Positions 1-8,231 of a stretch of DNA of 64,000 nt are shown here, piece after piece (the stretch's first letter is position 1; each line of letters opens with the position of its first letter). This DNA comes from DATAGF01 sp963819845 (GTDB lineage: Bacteria; Actinomycetota; Thermoleophilia; Miltoncostaeales; Miltoncostaeaceae). The stretch is taken from contig CAWFXQ010000007.1 of NCBI GenBank assembly GCA_963819845.1, positions 62,001 to 126,000 on the forward strand. Reading direction: 5' to 3'. The notes under the pieces are model-generated. The model saw only the letters and a list, made by a program, of their open reading frames with translations, was not told the DNA's origin and searched no databases. A program made the translations under genes and the position numbers.

Positions 1-365
1 TCGCCGACGCCGACGGTGATCCGGGCCACTGCGCCCGGGTTCGCCTCCCCGAGGAACCACATCGGGCCATCGGGGCCGGCGGCGAGCCGCGTGGGCCTAC
101 GGTCGGCGGTGAACCCGGAGGTGACTCCCCCCGTGAACTCGGTGGCCTGCCCGGCCGGCGTCATGCGCACGATGTGACCCGGGTCGTTGAGCAGACTGAA
201 CCACAGGTTGCCGTCGTTGCCCGCCGCGATGCCCACCGGAAAGGCGTTCGCCGAGTAGCCGGCCGGGCCCGGCAGGAACTCGGTCACGGTCGGAGCGCTC
301 GCGGCGGCGGACGGACCGAGGGCCGCGAGCAGGAGCGCGGCCAGCGTCGGGAGAAGGCGCCGCAC
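1..365 (-). CDS. Secreted beta-propeller (Vgb/streptogramin-lyase-like) protein, partial
   Basis: The gene runs off the left edge, so only the first 121 codons are present. The GTG start at 365 is followed by Arg-Arg, a hydrophobic stretch of about 12 residues and an Ala-rich cleavage region, which is a typical signal peptide. After it come propeller-type repeats with GIAAGNDGNLWF (about residue 43) and LAAGPDGPMWFLGE (about residue 90), the pattern of virginiamycin B lyase-like and other SGL/NHL propellers. A TAGGAT box lies 6 bases upstream of this GTG, so the mRNA may be leaderless. The exported location is well supported. The substrate is not: most relatives with this repeat are not antibiotic lyases. 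Confidence 0.7.
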   Translation of the reverse strand, partial: MRRLLPTLAALLLAALGPSAAASAPTVTEFLPGPAGYSANAFPVGIAAGNDGNLWFSLLNDPGHIVRMTPAGQATEFTGGVTSGFTADRRPTRLAAGPDGPMWFLGEANPGAVARITVGVG

Positions 366-412
366 CCACGGATCCTACGGCGGGCCGCAGGGCGCGGCAA
401 CGCCGGCCGGGA

Positions 413-1093
413 TCAGTAGGGCGGCTGGGCCTGGTGCCAGTCGCCGACGGCCCGGAACGCCTCCCAGAACGCGCGCTTGGCGCTCTGCTCGTCGAGCGAC
501 GTGTCGATGTCGGGCACGTAGATCGCCTCGGTCGTCGGGGTCCACCGCTGCACGACGCCCGGCTCGGCCCCCAGCGGCTCCGACAGCGGGACGCCGAGGC
601 CGTTGAGGGTCTCGACGACGAGCTCGCCCATCGGCACGACGAGCTTGGGTTGCACGATCTGGAGCTCCTGCGCCAGCCAGGCGGGGCAGAGCCGGGCGGC
701 CTCGGCCGGCTCGAGGTGGGTGCACTTCACGCAGAGGGTCCCGTAGAGCAGCAGCGGGTCGATGCCCAGCCGTTGCACGCTCTTGAGGATGGCCGAGCCG
801 GCCCGGCCGAAGAACGCCACGCCCTCCTGGCGCTCGGAGAGGCTCGCGGTCCACTTCACGAGCATGATCTCCGCCTGCGGCGAGCCCGAGCTCATCACGG
901 GCAGCTCGCCCTCGGGCCGGCAGCGCTCGCACGCCGTGATGGCGTCGTTCAGGGCCGCGATCTCCGCGATCGCGCGCCGCTGGTAGGCGTCCTGGATGTC
1001 CTCCGGGCTCGTCCCGCCGACGGGGCCGCCGGGCGCTCGGCGGCCGCCTCGCGAGCGCCGGGTCGAGCGCGGGGTGGGGGGGTCAGGGGTCAT
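413..1093 (-). CDS. Uracil-DNA glycosylase superfamily protein, family 4-like, with atypical motif
   Basis: A 226-residue protein resembling iron-sulfur family 4 uracil-DNA glycosylases, which cut uracil out of DNA. Visible features are a CERC pair (C55, C58), VAFFGRAGSAI (about 92-102) corresponding to the usual PF-GRAG segment, CVKC at 121-124 where relatives have VVKC, and C136 in LCPAWL. The Cys set could hold a 4Fe-4S cluster. The usual catalytic GEAPG loop is absent: the equivalent stretch reads LVKWTASLSERQEG. The fold assignment is therefore good but the activity is uncertain. The ATG at 1093 precedes a low-complexity Arg/Pro-rich N-terminus of about 27 residues, so a later start is possible. 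Confidence 0.75.
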   Translation of the reverse strand: MTPDPPTPRSTRRSRGGRRAPGGPVGGTSPEDIQDAYQRRAIAEIAALNDAITACERCRPEGELPVMSSGSPQAEIMLVKWTASLSERQEGVAFFGRAGSAILKSVQRLGIDPLLLYGTLCVKCTHLEPAEAARLCPAWLAQELQIVQPKLVVPMGELVVETLNGLGVPLSEPLGAEPGVVQRWTPTTEAIYVPDIDTSLDEQSAKRAFWEAFRAVGDWHQAQPPY

Positions 1094-1144
1094 GGGCGAC
1101 GGTCGTATTTCGCGGGTCCGACGCTACTCCTGCCGAGGCCCGTT

Positions 1145-2956
1145 TCACGAGTCCGGAATGCGCCGGCCGCGCCGCCGGCCCTGCGGCGCGCGAGCCCGGC
1201 GCCGGCGCGGCGGGCGGAGCAGGCGGGCCTCGGCGAGCGCGTCGAGGAGGTCGGCCGGGCCGTGGAAGGGGCGCAGCTCGGTGACGGCGGCGCCGACCTC
1301 GTCGGCGCCCTCCGCGCCGCTCCCGGCGCAGCCGAGAACTCCCATCCGCTGGGCGATGCGGGCCGTCTCGTCCTCCGCCGGTCCCTCGGCCAGGCCGGCC
1401 AGGAGCTGGCGGCAGTCCACCTCGCTGCCCAGCCGCCGGAGCGCCTCGGGGGAGGGGGGCGGCGCGGGCCCGTCCGGGTGGGGCGCCATGACGATGCCGC
1501 CCTGGGCGTGGACGGCGGCGGCGGCCGCCGCCGGGGCCAGCCCGGGCTCGACGTCCCGCACCAGGAAGAGGCCGACGAGCGCGCCGTCGGTCGTGGCGAT
1601 CTCCTGGCCCACGATCACCGCGAGGTCGCCGGGGGCCGCCGCGGCGACGGCCAGGCCCGTCGCGATCCCTTGCGGGCTGGCGACGGCGATCGCGCCGATG
1701 CCGCGCTCCCGGCAGGCCGCCACGATCCGCTCCGGGGCCACGTCCGGCGCCGGCCGCACGCGGAGGTCGGCCAGCACCCGCTCCTCGGCGTCCGCGGCGG
1801 CGGCCCGCCGCCCCGACGCCATCGCGCCGAGGTACGCGGCCTCCAGGTCGGCGGCGACGTCGTCCCAGCCGCGCCCCGCCGCGGCCGCCGCGGCGGCGCC
1901 GAGGGCCGCCCGGCGGCCGCGGTCGCGCGCCAGGTCGCCCACGGCGTCCGCCCAGGCCTCGCGCGAGAAGGGCGGGAGCACCAGCGCCTCGACCCCGTGG
2001 CGGGCGATCTCGTCGGCACCGGGGCAGCGCGGCGCGATCACGGCGCACCCCGCGGCCATCGCCTCCCTGAGGGGAGGCCCGGCCGCGTCCTCGGCCGTCG
2101 CGAGCACGACCACCGATCCCGGCGCCAGGAGGGCGGCACGGCCATCGGGGCCCGCGTCCGGCACCACCGCGACGCGGTCGCGCAGCGCCTTCGGCACGGC
2201 GGCGCGCGTCCGCCAGGGGGCGTCGGGGGGGCCCACCAGCGTGACCGGCCCGATGGCCGCGAGGTCGAGGGACCGGAGCATCCCCATCGCGAACCGCACC
2301 CCCGCCCGGTCGCGGCCGCGGGCGACGAGCGTCAGCGGGGGCGGCTCGCCGGCGGGGGCGGGGACCCCTGCGAGGTCCACGCCGGGCGGCACGACGGCGT
2401 AGTCGCCGGGCAGGATCTCCGCCAGCGCCGTGGCGTCGGCCTGCGTGGTGGCGATCCGGAGGTCGGCGCGGGAGAGCGCCCGGTCCACCAGGGGCCGCAG
2501 GAGCGCCACCCCGGCCAGGGGCTCGGCCCGGTGGAAGGTCACGGCGGCCAGCCCGCGCGCGTGGCGCAGCGCCGCGAGCGCGGGGCTCGGCGCGAGCGGC
2601 TCGTGCAGGTCGACGACGTCGAACGCCGGCCGCGACAGCGCCGCCTCCAGCGCCGTCACGAGGTCGAAGGGCCCGCCCACCCGGCGGCCGGGGCCGGCGG
2701 GGAGCGCCCGCCCGATGGCGACCTCGCGCACCTCGCCCGGCTCCGCGGCGATGGCCCCCGGGTCGCCCGCCTCGGCGGCGCGCAGCGCCGCCCGCCCGGC
2801 CGCGATCCGGTCGCGGGTGGTGGCCGGCGCCAGCAGGGTCACGCCGTGGCCGCGGGCGGCCAGCGCGCGGGCGACCTCCGCGATGCGGTGGGCGACGTCG
2901 TCCCGCGGCGGTGAGGGCAGGGGCGAGACCAGGGCGATGCGCAGCGGCGCGGTCAC
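1145..2956 (-). CDS. GT4 glycosyltransferase fused to a degenerate PHP domain
   Basis: A 603-residue fusion. Residues 1 to about 390 are a GT-B glycosyltransferase of family 4 (PimA/WcaA-like): VTAPLRIALVSPLPSPP start, DVVDLHEPLAP in the first Rossmann half, and GPPLREAMAAGCAVIAP as the sugar-nucleotide-binding E-x7-E-like region. Residues about 400-603 resemble a PHP phosphoesterase domain, keeping GQEI and APHPDG, but the HxH and DH metal ligands are replaced (DLRVRP, VASPQ). The GTG at 2956 overlaps the stop of the upstream CDP-alcohol phosphatidyltransferase by 4 bases, so the two are probably co-translated. Glycosylation of a phosphatidylinositol-type lipid is a reasonable inference, not shown. 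Confidence 0.8.
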   Translation of the reverse strand: MTAPLRIALVSPLPSPPRDDVAHRIAEVARALAARGHGVTLLAPATTRDRIAAGRAALRAAEAGDPGAIAAEPGEVREVAIGRALPAGPGRRVGGPFDLVTALEAALSRPAFDVVDLHEPLAPSPALAALRHARGLAAVTFHRAEPLAGVALLRPLVDRALSRADLRIATTQADATALAEILPGDYAVVPPGVDLAGVPAPAGEPPPLTLVARGRDRAGVRFAMGMLRSLDLAAIGPVTLVGPPDAPWRTRAAVPKALRDRVAVVPDAGPDGRAALLAPGSVVVLATAEDAAGPPLREAMAAGCAVIAPRCPGADEIARHGVEALVLPPFSREAWADAVGDLARDRGRRAALGAAAAAAAGRGWDDVAADLEAAYLGAMASGRRAAAADAEERVLADLRVRPAPDVAPERIVAACRERGIGAIAVASPQGIATGLAVAAAAPGDLAVIVGQEIATTDGALVGLFLVRDVEPGLAPAAAAAAVHAQGGIVMAPHPDGPAPPPSPEALRRLGSEVDCRQLLAGLAEGPAEDETARIAQRMGVLGCAGSGAEGADEVGAAVTELRPFHGPADLLDALAEARLLRPPRRRRARAPQGRRRGRRIPDS

Positions 2957-3594
2957 GACGCGGCGCGGTACACGAGCAGGATGCGGTGGGCCGCGGTCAT
3001 CAGGCTCAGCCCGGCGAGCACGGCCATCCCGATGGGCAGCACGTCGCCCACGCCGCCGAGGAAGAGCGCGGCGCCCACGATCACCAACCGCTCGGGCCGG
3101 CCCATGAGCCCGCCGCTCGACCCGGCGATGCCCAGGCCCTCCGCCCGGGCGCGCGCGTAGGAGACCATGAACGAGGCCGTGAGGGCGACGAAGCAGGCGG
3201 CCAGGCCCCAGGTGTCGCCGTCCTGCGCCAGCGTGATGCCGATCGCCCCGATGATGACCCCCTCGGCGAGGCGATCGAGCGTGGAGTCGAGGAAGGCGCC
3301 GAAGGCGGTGACGCGGCCCTGGTACCGGGCCAGGAGGCCGTCGAGCGAGTTGACCAGGCCCGAGGCGATGAAGACCAGCGACGCCAGCACCCACTGGCGG
3401 CCCAGGGCCAGCCCGGCGGCTGCGCAGATGCCCAGGAAGCCGCTGATCGTGACGGCGTTCGGGGTGATGCGGCTGCGGTTGACCACCCACAGCGCCGCCC
3501 GCGACATTCCGGGCCTGCGCCGCCGCGACGCGTCCAGATCCTGAATCTCTGTGGCGATGTCCGGTCGCCCCTCGGGGGGTTCGGGGTCAGTCAC
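2953..3594 (-). CDS. CDP-alcohol phosphatidyltransferase family membrane protein (PgsA/PIS-like)
   Basis: A 213-residue polytopic membrane protein of the CDP-alcohol phosphatidyltransferase family, which joins a CDP-lipid to a polar alcohol (inositol phosphate, glycerol phosphate and others). The signature is present as NSLDGLLAR (82-90), G99, D103 and D107. The first of the four normally conserved Asp residues is Asn82. Hydrophobic segments follow at about 110-130, 132-150 and 170-200. It overlaps the downstream GT4 gene by GTGA, and together they suggest synthesis and glycosylation of a phosphatidylinositol-like lipid. The exact alcohol cannot be read from sequence. Confidence 0.82.
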   Translation of the reverse strand: MTDPEPPEGRPDIATEIQDLDASRRRRPGMSRAALWVVNRSRITPNAVTISGFLGICAAAGLALGRQWVLASLVFIASGLVNSLDGLLARYQGRVTAFGAFLDSTLDRLAEGVIIGAIGITLAQDGDTWGLAACFVALTASFMVSYARARAEGLGIAGSSGGLMGRPERLVIVGAALFLGGVGDVLPIGMAVLAGLSLMTAAHRILLVYRAAS

Positions 3595-3616
3595 GGGGAC
3601 CGTGCCCCGGCCGGAC

Positions 3617-3622
3617 TAGGAT
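3617..3622 (+). promoter_or_regulatory. -10 box TAGGAT of a leaderless gene
   Basis: TAGGAT lies 8 bases before the ATG at 3631, with no Shine-Dalgarno sequence between. This spacing would place the transcription start at or next to the start codon. Confidence 0.5.
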
Positions 3623-3630
3623 AGCGGCGC

Positions 3631-4420
3631 ATGCGCCTCTGCACCTATCGGGATGGGCGGGGCTCGCGGCTGGGGTCGGTGGACGGCGCGATGGTCGTGC
3701 CGCTCGAGGGCCGCGACGTGCGCGACGCGCTCGGCGCACCGCCCGGGCCGGCGGGCGAGCCCGTCCCGCTCGACGGCCTCGAGCTGCTGGCGCCGCTACG
3801 CCCCGGAACGCTGATCGGCGTGGGCCTCAACTACCGCGACCACGCCGCCGAGACCGGCGCCGCGCTGCCGCACGAGCCCCTCCTGTTCGCCAAGCTGCCC
3901 TCCGCGGTCACCTCCCCCCGGGCGACGTCGTGCGGCCCGCGTACACGCGGGAGCTCGACTACGAGGGCGAGCTGGCCGTCGTGATCGGCCGCCGGGCCCG
4001 GGGCGTCCCGGCCGACCGCGCGCTGGAGCACGTCTTCGGGTATGCGGTCATGAACGACGTCACCGCGCGAGACCGCCAGCGCGCCGAGCCGCAGTGGATC
4101 CGCGCCAAGGGGGCGACACCTTCGCCCCCTTCGGCCCCTGGGTGACGACCGCCGACGAGGTGCCCGACCCGCAGGCGCTGGAGATCCGCACCGCCGTCAA
4201 CGGCGAGCCGCGCCAGGACGGGCGTACCGCCGACATGGTCTTCCCGGTGGCCGCGCTGATCGCCTGGTGCTCGGCGAGCTTCACGCTCGAGCCCGGCGAC
4301 GTGATCACCACGGGCACGCCGGCCGGGGTCGGGGCCGCCCGGGGGACGTTCCTCGCCCCCGGCGACCGGGTGCGGGTCGAGATCCCGGGGCTCGGGGCGC
4401 TCGAGAACACGGTCCGGTGA
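3631..4420 (+). CDS. Fumarylacetoacetate hydrolase (FAH) family protein, two frameshifts
   Basis: About 263 residues when read across two breaks. The pieces are MRLCTYRDGRG...LRPGTLIGVGLNYRDHAAETG (frame 1), YTRELDYEGELAVVIGRRARG with NDVTARDRQ (frame 2), and DTFAPFGPWVTTADEV...GDVITTGTPAGVG (frame 3). These are classic FAH family motifs, including the E-x-E metal site (DYEGELAVVIG). Family members cleave C-C bonds of 2-oxo-diacids such as homoprotocatechuate ring products. The breaks fall at about 3913 (run of C) and 4112 (run of G) and each is fixed by adding one base, so sequencing error is more likely than decay. Its stop overlaps the next gene by GTGA. Confidence 0.8.
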
Positions 4421-5174
4421 CCCCCGAGGAGGCCCTCCTGCGCGTGCTGGCCCTCACCGGGCTCAGCTTCCCGCGCGGGGTGCTCGGCCCCGAGACCTGG
4501 GCGCTCGCGAGGTCGCTGTCCGACGAGGGCGAGCCCCGCCGCCGACCCCGCGGAGCTGGCCGGGGCCGCTGCCGCCGCCCACTGGCTCGAGCTGCGCGGG
4601 CCGATGGAGGCGGCGCTGCGTCGCGGCCGCGACGCCGCTGGGCCCCAGGACCGCGAGGCCTTCGACATCGTCATGCCCTGGGCGGCCGACCCGAGCCCCG
4701 ACACGCCGCTGCCGCGCGCGCTGGCCGTCCGGGCCGCCACCGAGCTGGCCGCGGCGGGGGCGCGGGCGCGCGAGCGCCTGCGGGACGCCGAGGATGCCGT
4801 GGCCGAGGGCGGGCCGGGCGCCGCGGTGGCGGCCGCGACGACGGCGGGAGCCATCGCCGCCGAGCTGCTCGATCTCGACCCCGAGGACTTCGAGCCCGAG
4901 ATCGCCGCCTACGTCGAGGCCGGCCGCCGGCCCGAGGACATCGCCGCGCTCGCGCGCGCCACCGGCGACCCCGAGATCCGCGCCTGGGCGCGCGGCGCGG
5001 TGGCGGCGACCGACGAGCCCGAGGCACCGGCGGCGTCCGCCGGCGTCCGCCACCTGGCGTCCGGGCCCCCGCCGGACGACCCGGCCGAGGACCTCGTGTG
5101 GGTGCCCGACGATCCTGTCCCTGGCCGAGGAGGCCATCGAGCGGGCCCTGGTGGACGAGGCCGGGGAGGCCTAA
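4417..5174 (+). CDS. Uncharacterised Ala/Glu-rich protein, two frameshifts
   Basis: No family recognised. Starting at the GTG that overlaps the FAH stop, the reading goes VTPEEALLRVLALTG...WALARSLSDEGE, then after a break near 4532 HWLELRGPMEAALRRG...REAFDIVMPWAADPSPD...AAELLDLDPEDFEPEIAAYVEAGRRPEDIAALARATGD, then after a break near 5113 LSLAEEAIERALVDEAGEA and stop. The pieces form one helix-rich acidic protein of about 252 residues without signal peptide or membrane segment. Coupling to the FAH gene suggests a shared role. Both breaks are single-base and probably errors. Confidence 0.5.
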
Positions 5175-5834
5175 GAGGCCGAGGTGGCCAGCGCGACCAT
5201 CGCCCAGTCCGGCACGGACGCGGGCGCGGAGATCACGCACTGGCGCCCTCCCTCGCGCCAGGTCGCGACGACCGAGCTCGCCGGCTCGGGCCAGATGCAC
5301 CTCGACGCCCGACGCGCAGGACGCGGCGCGCGCCCTCGGGCCAGGCGAGCGCCGGACCGCCGACGATCGTGTACGCCAGCCGCGTGCGCCGCGGCCCGGT
5401 GTAGAAGACGGTCGCGGTGGGCCGACCCGCCGAGCCGGTCGGTGCGCTGCCCGCTCGGCCGCCAGGGCACGGGGCCCGACCAGGCGGGGAACGCCACGCC
5501 CTCGACGTCCCGGGCGAGGGAGCCGGGGCTCGCGGCGTCGGGCGGGGGCGCCGGCGCGGCGGGGCCCCTCTGCGCCAGGGCGGCGGCGTCGAGCACGGTG
5601 GGCTTTCCGCGGGGCTGCCGGCCCAGAGGGCGAGCAGGGCCACCACGGCCACGACCGCCCCCGCGATCGCCCCGGCCGGCAGGAGCGCGCGCCGGCGCAG
5701 CGCGCGCCGGGCGGCCAGTCGCTCCGCGCGCCGGGCGATCCCGGCGCGGAGCTCCGCCGGCGCGGTCACCGATCGGCTCAGGCACGGATCCGGGCCGCCG
5801 TGGGGTCGTCGTGCCGGTCGTGCGCGTCGATCAT
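5171..5834 (-). CDS. Anti-sigma-factor-like membrane protein, several frameshifts
   Basis: This gene starts at an ATG overlapping the sigma-factor stop (ATGA). The N-terminus reads MIDAHDRHDDPTAARIR, then after a break LSRSVTAPAELRAGIARRAERLAARR, a single transmembrane helix (LLPAGAIAGAVVAVVALLALWAG), then an outer part in pieces: TVLDAAALAQRGPAAP, GVAFPAWSGPVPWRPSG, ATVFYTGPRRTRLAYTIVGG and CIWPEPASSVVATWREGG up to the stop at 5171. Architecture and position directly after an ECF sigma gene are those of a membrane anti-sigma or sigma-linked sensor. At least four single-base breaks occur in about 660 bases, so the real protein (about 220 residues) is only approximated here. Confidence 0.55.
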
Positions 5835-6360
5835 CGCGCCGCACCCGCGGTCGAGCGCGCGTCCTGCTCCGGCGCGGCCAGGCGCTCCGCGACCCGCCGC
5901 CGCGCCCGGTGGAGACGGTGGTGACCGTCGCCTCCTTGGCCCCGAGGAGCCGTCCCGCCTCGGCGTAGGTGAGCCCCACGACGTCCACCGCCACAAGCGC
6001 GTCGCGGAGATCGGCGGGCAGGGCGGCGATGGCGGCGAACACCTCGTGGACCTGCGCCAGCTCGTCCGGTCGCGAGGCCGCCCTCGGGTCGGCGGGCTCG
6101 CTGACGTCCGCCAGGCTCACGGTGCGCGGCCGGCGCCGCGCGGCGCGTCGCCGGGAGGCCATGGTGTTGCGGAGGGCCCGGAGCAGGTAGCCGAGCGGGT
6201 CATCGGAGCGGAGCAGGCGCGGCCGGGCGAGGACCCGGGCGCAGGTCTCCTGCACCAGATCCTCGGCCTCGTCGCGCGAGCCGCAGAGCGCCCACGCCGC
6301 CCGGTAGAGCTGGTCGAGGTGGGCGGCGAGGCACTCGGGCTCGAGCCGGCGTCGGGCCAC
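5831..6360 (-). CDS. ECF-type RNA polymerase sigma factor, one frameshift
   Basis: About 176 residues. Region 2 is seen as LDQLYRAAWALCGSRDEAEDLVQETCARVLARP with DDPLGYLLRALRNTMASRRR. Region 4 is seen as AALPADLRDALVAVDVVGLTYAEAGRLLGAKEATVTT, which in another frame continues RLHRARRRVAERLA and then a stop at 5831. One base is missing near 5922. The protein directs RNA polymerase to a stress or envelope regulon. It sits between a COG4315-type lipoprotein gene (12 bases upstream) and a membrane anti-sigma-like gene (4-base overlap), so the three probably form one operon in which the lipoprotein may be part of the sensed or controlled system. Confidence 0.8.
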
Positions 6361-6371
6361 CGGTGACGAGG

Positions 6372-6893
6372 CTAGCGCCCCTCGCCCACGATCGTCCTCC
6401 CCGTGGGTGCGACGACGTACCAGGCGTCGCCGACGCCCTGGCCGGCCGTGTCCCCGGCGGCGGCGTCGCCGACGTAGACGTAGAGCGGGCGCCCGGCGTA
6501 TGTCACCTGGACGCCGCCGTCGTCCCGCGCGGCGGTGCCGAGGAGGGTCGCCCGCGCTGCGCCGGCAGCCTCCGGTGCGCCCGAGGTGGTGAGCGGCGGC
6601 CAGGCCGTCGCGCACACGCCGGTGCATGTGCTGGAGGAGCCGGTGTCGTTGGCGAACGCGTAGAGCGTGCGCCCGCCGGGACCGACGAGGAAGGTCCCGA
6701 GGTCGCCGGCGGCCGTGGAGACGGCCGCGGGCGCCTCGCTCGGCGTCGAAGGGGTGGTCGCGGCGGGTGGTGCGCCGTAGGCGTAGGGGGGTGCCTCGGC
6801 CCCCGCATCGGAGCCGGAGCCGTTCGAGCCGCACCCCGCCGCCACCGCGGCGACGGCGATGGCCAGGGAGAGGAGGGCGATGGGTCTGCGCAT
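6372..6893 (-). CDS. Lipoprotein with repeated LYxYxxD motif (COG4315-type)
   Basis: A 173-residue exported lipoprotein. The signal peptide MRRPIALLSLAIAVAAVAAGC ends in a lipobox with the modified Cys at 21, followed by a Gly/Ser/Pro-rich linker to about residue 60. Two copies of the family repeat follow: RTLYAFANDTG with CTGVCATAWPPL, and RPLYVYVGDAAAGDTAGQG with WYVVAPTG. These match the predicted lipoproteins with the Y-x-(FWY)-x-x-D motif. Their function is unknown, though relatives are found with redox and sigma-factor genes. The two Cys in CTGVC are close enough for a disulfide or ligand site. It is first in an operon with the ECF sigma gene. Confidence 0.8.
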   Translation of the reverse strand: MRRPIALLSLAIAVAAVAAGCGSNGSGSDAGAEAPPYAYGAPPAATTPSTPSEAPAAVSTAAGDLGTFLVGPGGRTLYAFANDTGSSSTCTGVCATAWPPLTTSGAPEAAGAARATLLGTAARDDGGVQVTYAGRPLYVYVGDAAAGDTAGQGVGDAWYVVAPTGRTIVGEGR

Positions 6894-6924
6894 GTGGGGT
6901 CCTTGCCGGGAACGCCGGATACCC

Positions 6925-7761
6925 TCAAGGACGCCCGGGAGACCCCGATCCTTCCCGCGGACAGCCCAGGTTCGGTCGTCGCCGCTCTTCCACGAAGCCG
7001 AACCGCAGCATGTTCCGGTATGAGGGCCCCGGGGCCTCGTCGCCGACGGGGGCGCCGGTCTCGGTGATCACCCGCCGCAGGCCGAGGCGCTCGGCGCGCC
7101 GCAGCCGCTCGGCGAACAGGGCGCCCTGAGAGCCCCTCCCGCGGTCCTCGGGCAGCGTCGCGCCGATGGTGGAACCAGCCGGTGTCGCCGTCGGCGAAGA
7201 GGGCCGCCGCGCCCACCGGCCGGCCGCGGTCCAGGGCCAGCAGGCAGGTCCAGCGCGGCCGGCCCACGAGCGCGGCCATCCACTCGCCGAGGTCATCGGG
7301 GAGGCCGAAGGCCGTCGCGATGATGCTTCCGAACGCCCCGGCGCGCGAAGGACCGGCCTCCTCGACCGCCAAGGCGGTCGTCCCGGCGCCCGCGGGCGCG
7401 GGCCCCGGCTCGCGGGAGAACGTCATCCATGGCCGCGCGCCCTCTCGGAACCCGCGCCCGGCAAGGGCGTGGCCGAGGCCGTCGGCCGCCGTGTCGACCG
7501 CGATCAGGTACGGGACGCCGAGCCGCGCGTAGAAGGACTCCACCTCGTCGAGCTCGGCCTCGCCCGCCGGGGCCGCGGTGCCCAGCCCGATGACGTGGTT
7601 GAAGATCGGGACGCCCGGCAGGGTCGCGCAGCCGAGGCAGACGCCGCCCCCGACGTCCCTCTGGGCGATGCCGTGCCGCTCGGCCAGGGCCGGGGCGCGG
7701 CCCGCCACATGTCGCGGTAGCCGTCGACCTCGGTGCGCGCGTGGGGTCCGGCTGCGATCAC
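6925..7761 (-). CDS. GNAT-family N-acetyltransferase, two frameshifts
   Basis: Reading from the GTG at 7761 (overlapping the cupin stop by GTGA): VIAAGPHARTEVDGYRDMWR, break near 7705, then RAPALAERHGIAQRDVGGG...GVPIFNHVIGLG...VPYLIAVD...LLALDRGRPVGAAALFADGDTGWF, break near 7165, then IGATLPEDRGRGSQGALFAERLRRAERLG...ETGAP...NMLRFGF and stop. EDRGRGSQGAL is the acetyl-CoA-binding motif A (R-x-x-G-x-G). The length, about 279 codons, fits GNAT proteins with a divergent N-terminal half. The acceptor is unknown. Coupling to a cupin gene suggests a small-molecule detoxification or modification pair. Confidence 0.7.
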
Positions 7762-8120
7762 GCCCACTCCATGGGCTCGTAGCCGCTGGTGCGCGGGGCC
7801 GAGACGATCAGGACCGACGCCGTCTCGTCGCCCTCGTTCACGATGGTGCGGAGGGGCTCGGGGTCGAGCCGGGCAAGCGTGCCGGCCGGCGCCGGATGGC
7901 GCTGCCCGTCGATGACCAGGATCGCGGAGCCGCTCAGGACCATGAAGAGCTCCTCGTGGTCGCGGGTCGTCTCGTCGTGCTCGGGGATCCCCTCGCCTGG
8001 CGGGATGTCGACGATGTTGATGCCGAACGAGGCCACGCCGAGGCTGCGGCGCACGAGCGACCAATTGCCGGTGCGCTCGAGGTCGTCGCGGTGGGCGATG
8101 GTGATGGATGCGGTGGACAT
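7758..8120 (-). CDS. Single-domain cupin protein
   Basis: A 120-residue beta-barrel cupin. The first cupin motif region is PPGEGIPEHDETTRDHEELFMVLSG (H48, H55, E56, E57 as likely metal ligands) and the second is DGQRHPAPAGTLARLDPEPLRTIVNEGDE. Substrate unknown: such proteins are often metal-binding sensors or small dioxygenase-like enzymes. The ATG is preceded by GGGAGC at a good distance. Its stop overlaps the start of the GNAT gene, so the two are translationally coupled. Confidence 0.8.
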   Translation of the reverse strand: MSTASITIAHRDDLERTGNWSLVRRSLGVASFGINIVDIPPGEGIPEHDETTRDHEELFMVLSGSAILVIDGQRHPAPAGTLARLDPEPLRTIVNEGDETASVLIVSAPRTSGYEPMEWA

Positions 8121-8219
8121 CGTGGCTCCCTGGGTCGTCGTGCCGATGGGGTCACGCTACGTCGCGATCGTCGCGGGCGCGTCTTCCGGCGCGTCGCGGG
8201 AGCGTCAAGGGGCCGTCGC

Positions 8220-8225
8220 TAGGCT
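8220..8225 (+). promoter_or_regulatory. -10 box TAGGCT of leaderless nth
   Basis: TAGGCT ends 6 bases before the ATG at 8232, and no ribosome binding site is present, so a leaderless transcript is likely. Confidence 0.5.
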
Positions 8226-8231
8226 GCCGCG

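Noticed and set aside
434..2914. Very long plus-strand open frame opposite the GT4 and UDG genes
   Set aside because: It is a GC-bias shadow. The sequence is Arg/Gly/His-rich with no domain, while the opposite strand gives clear proteins.
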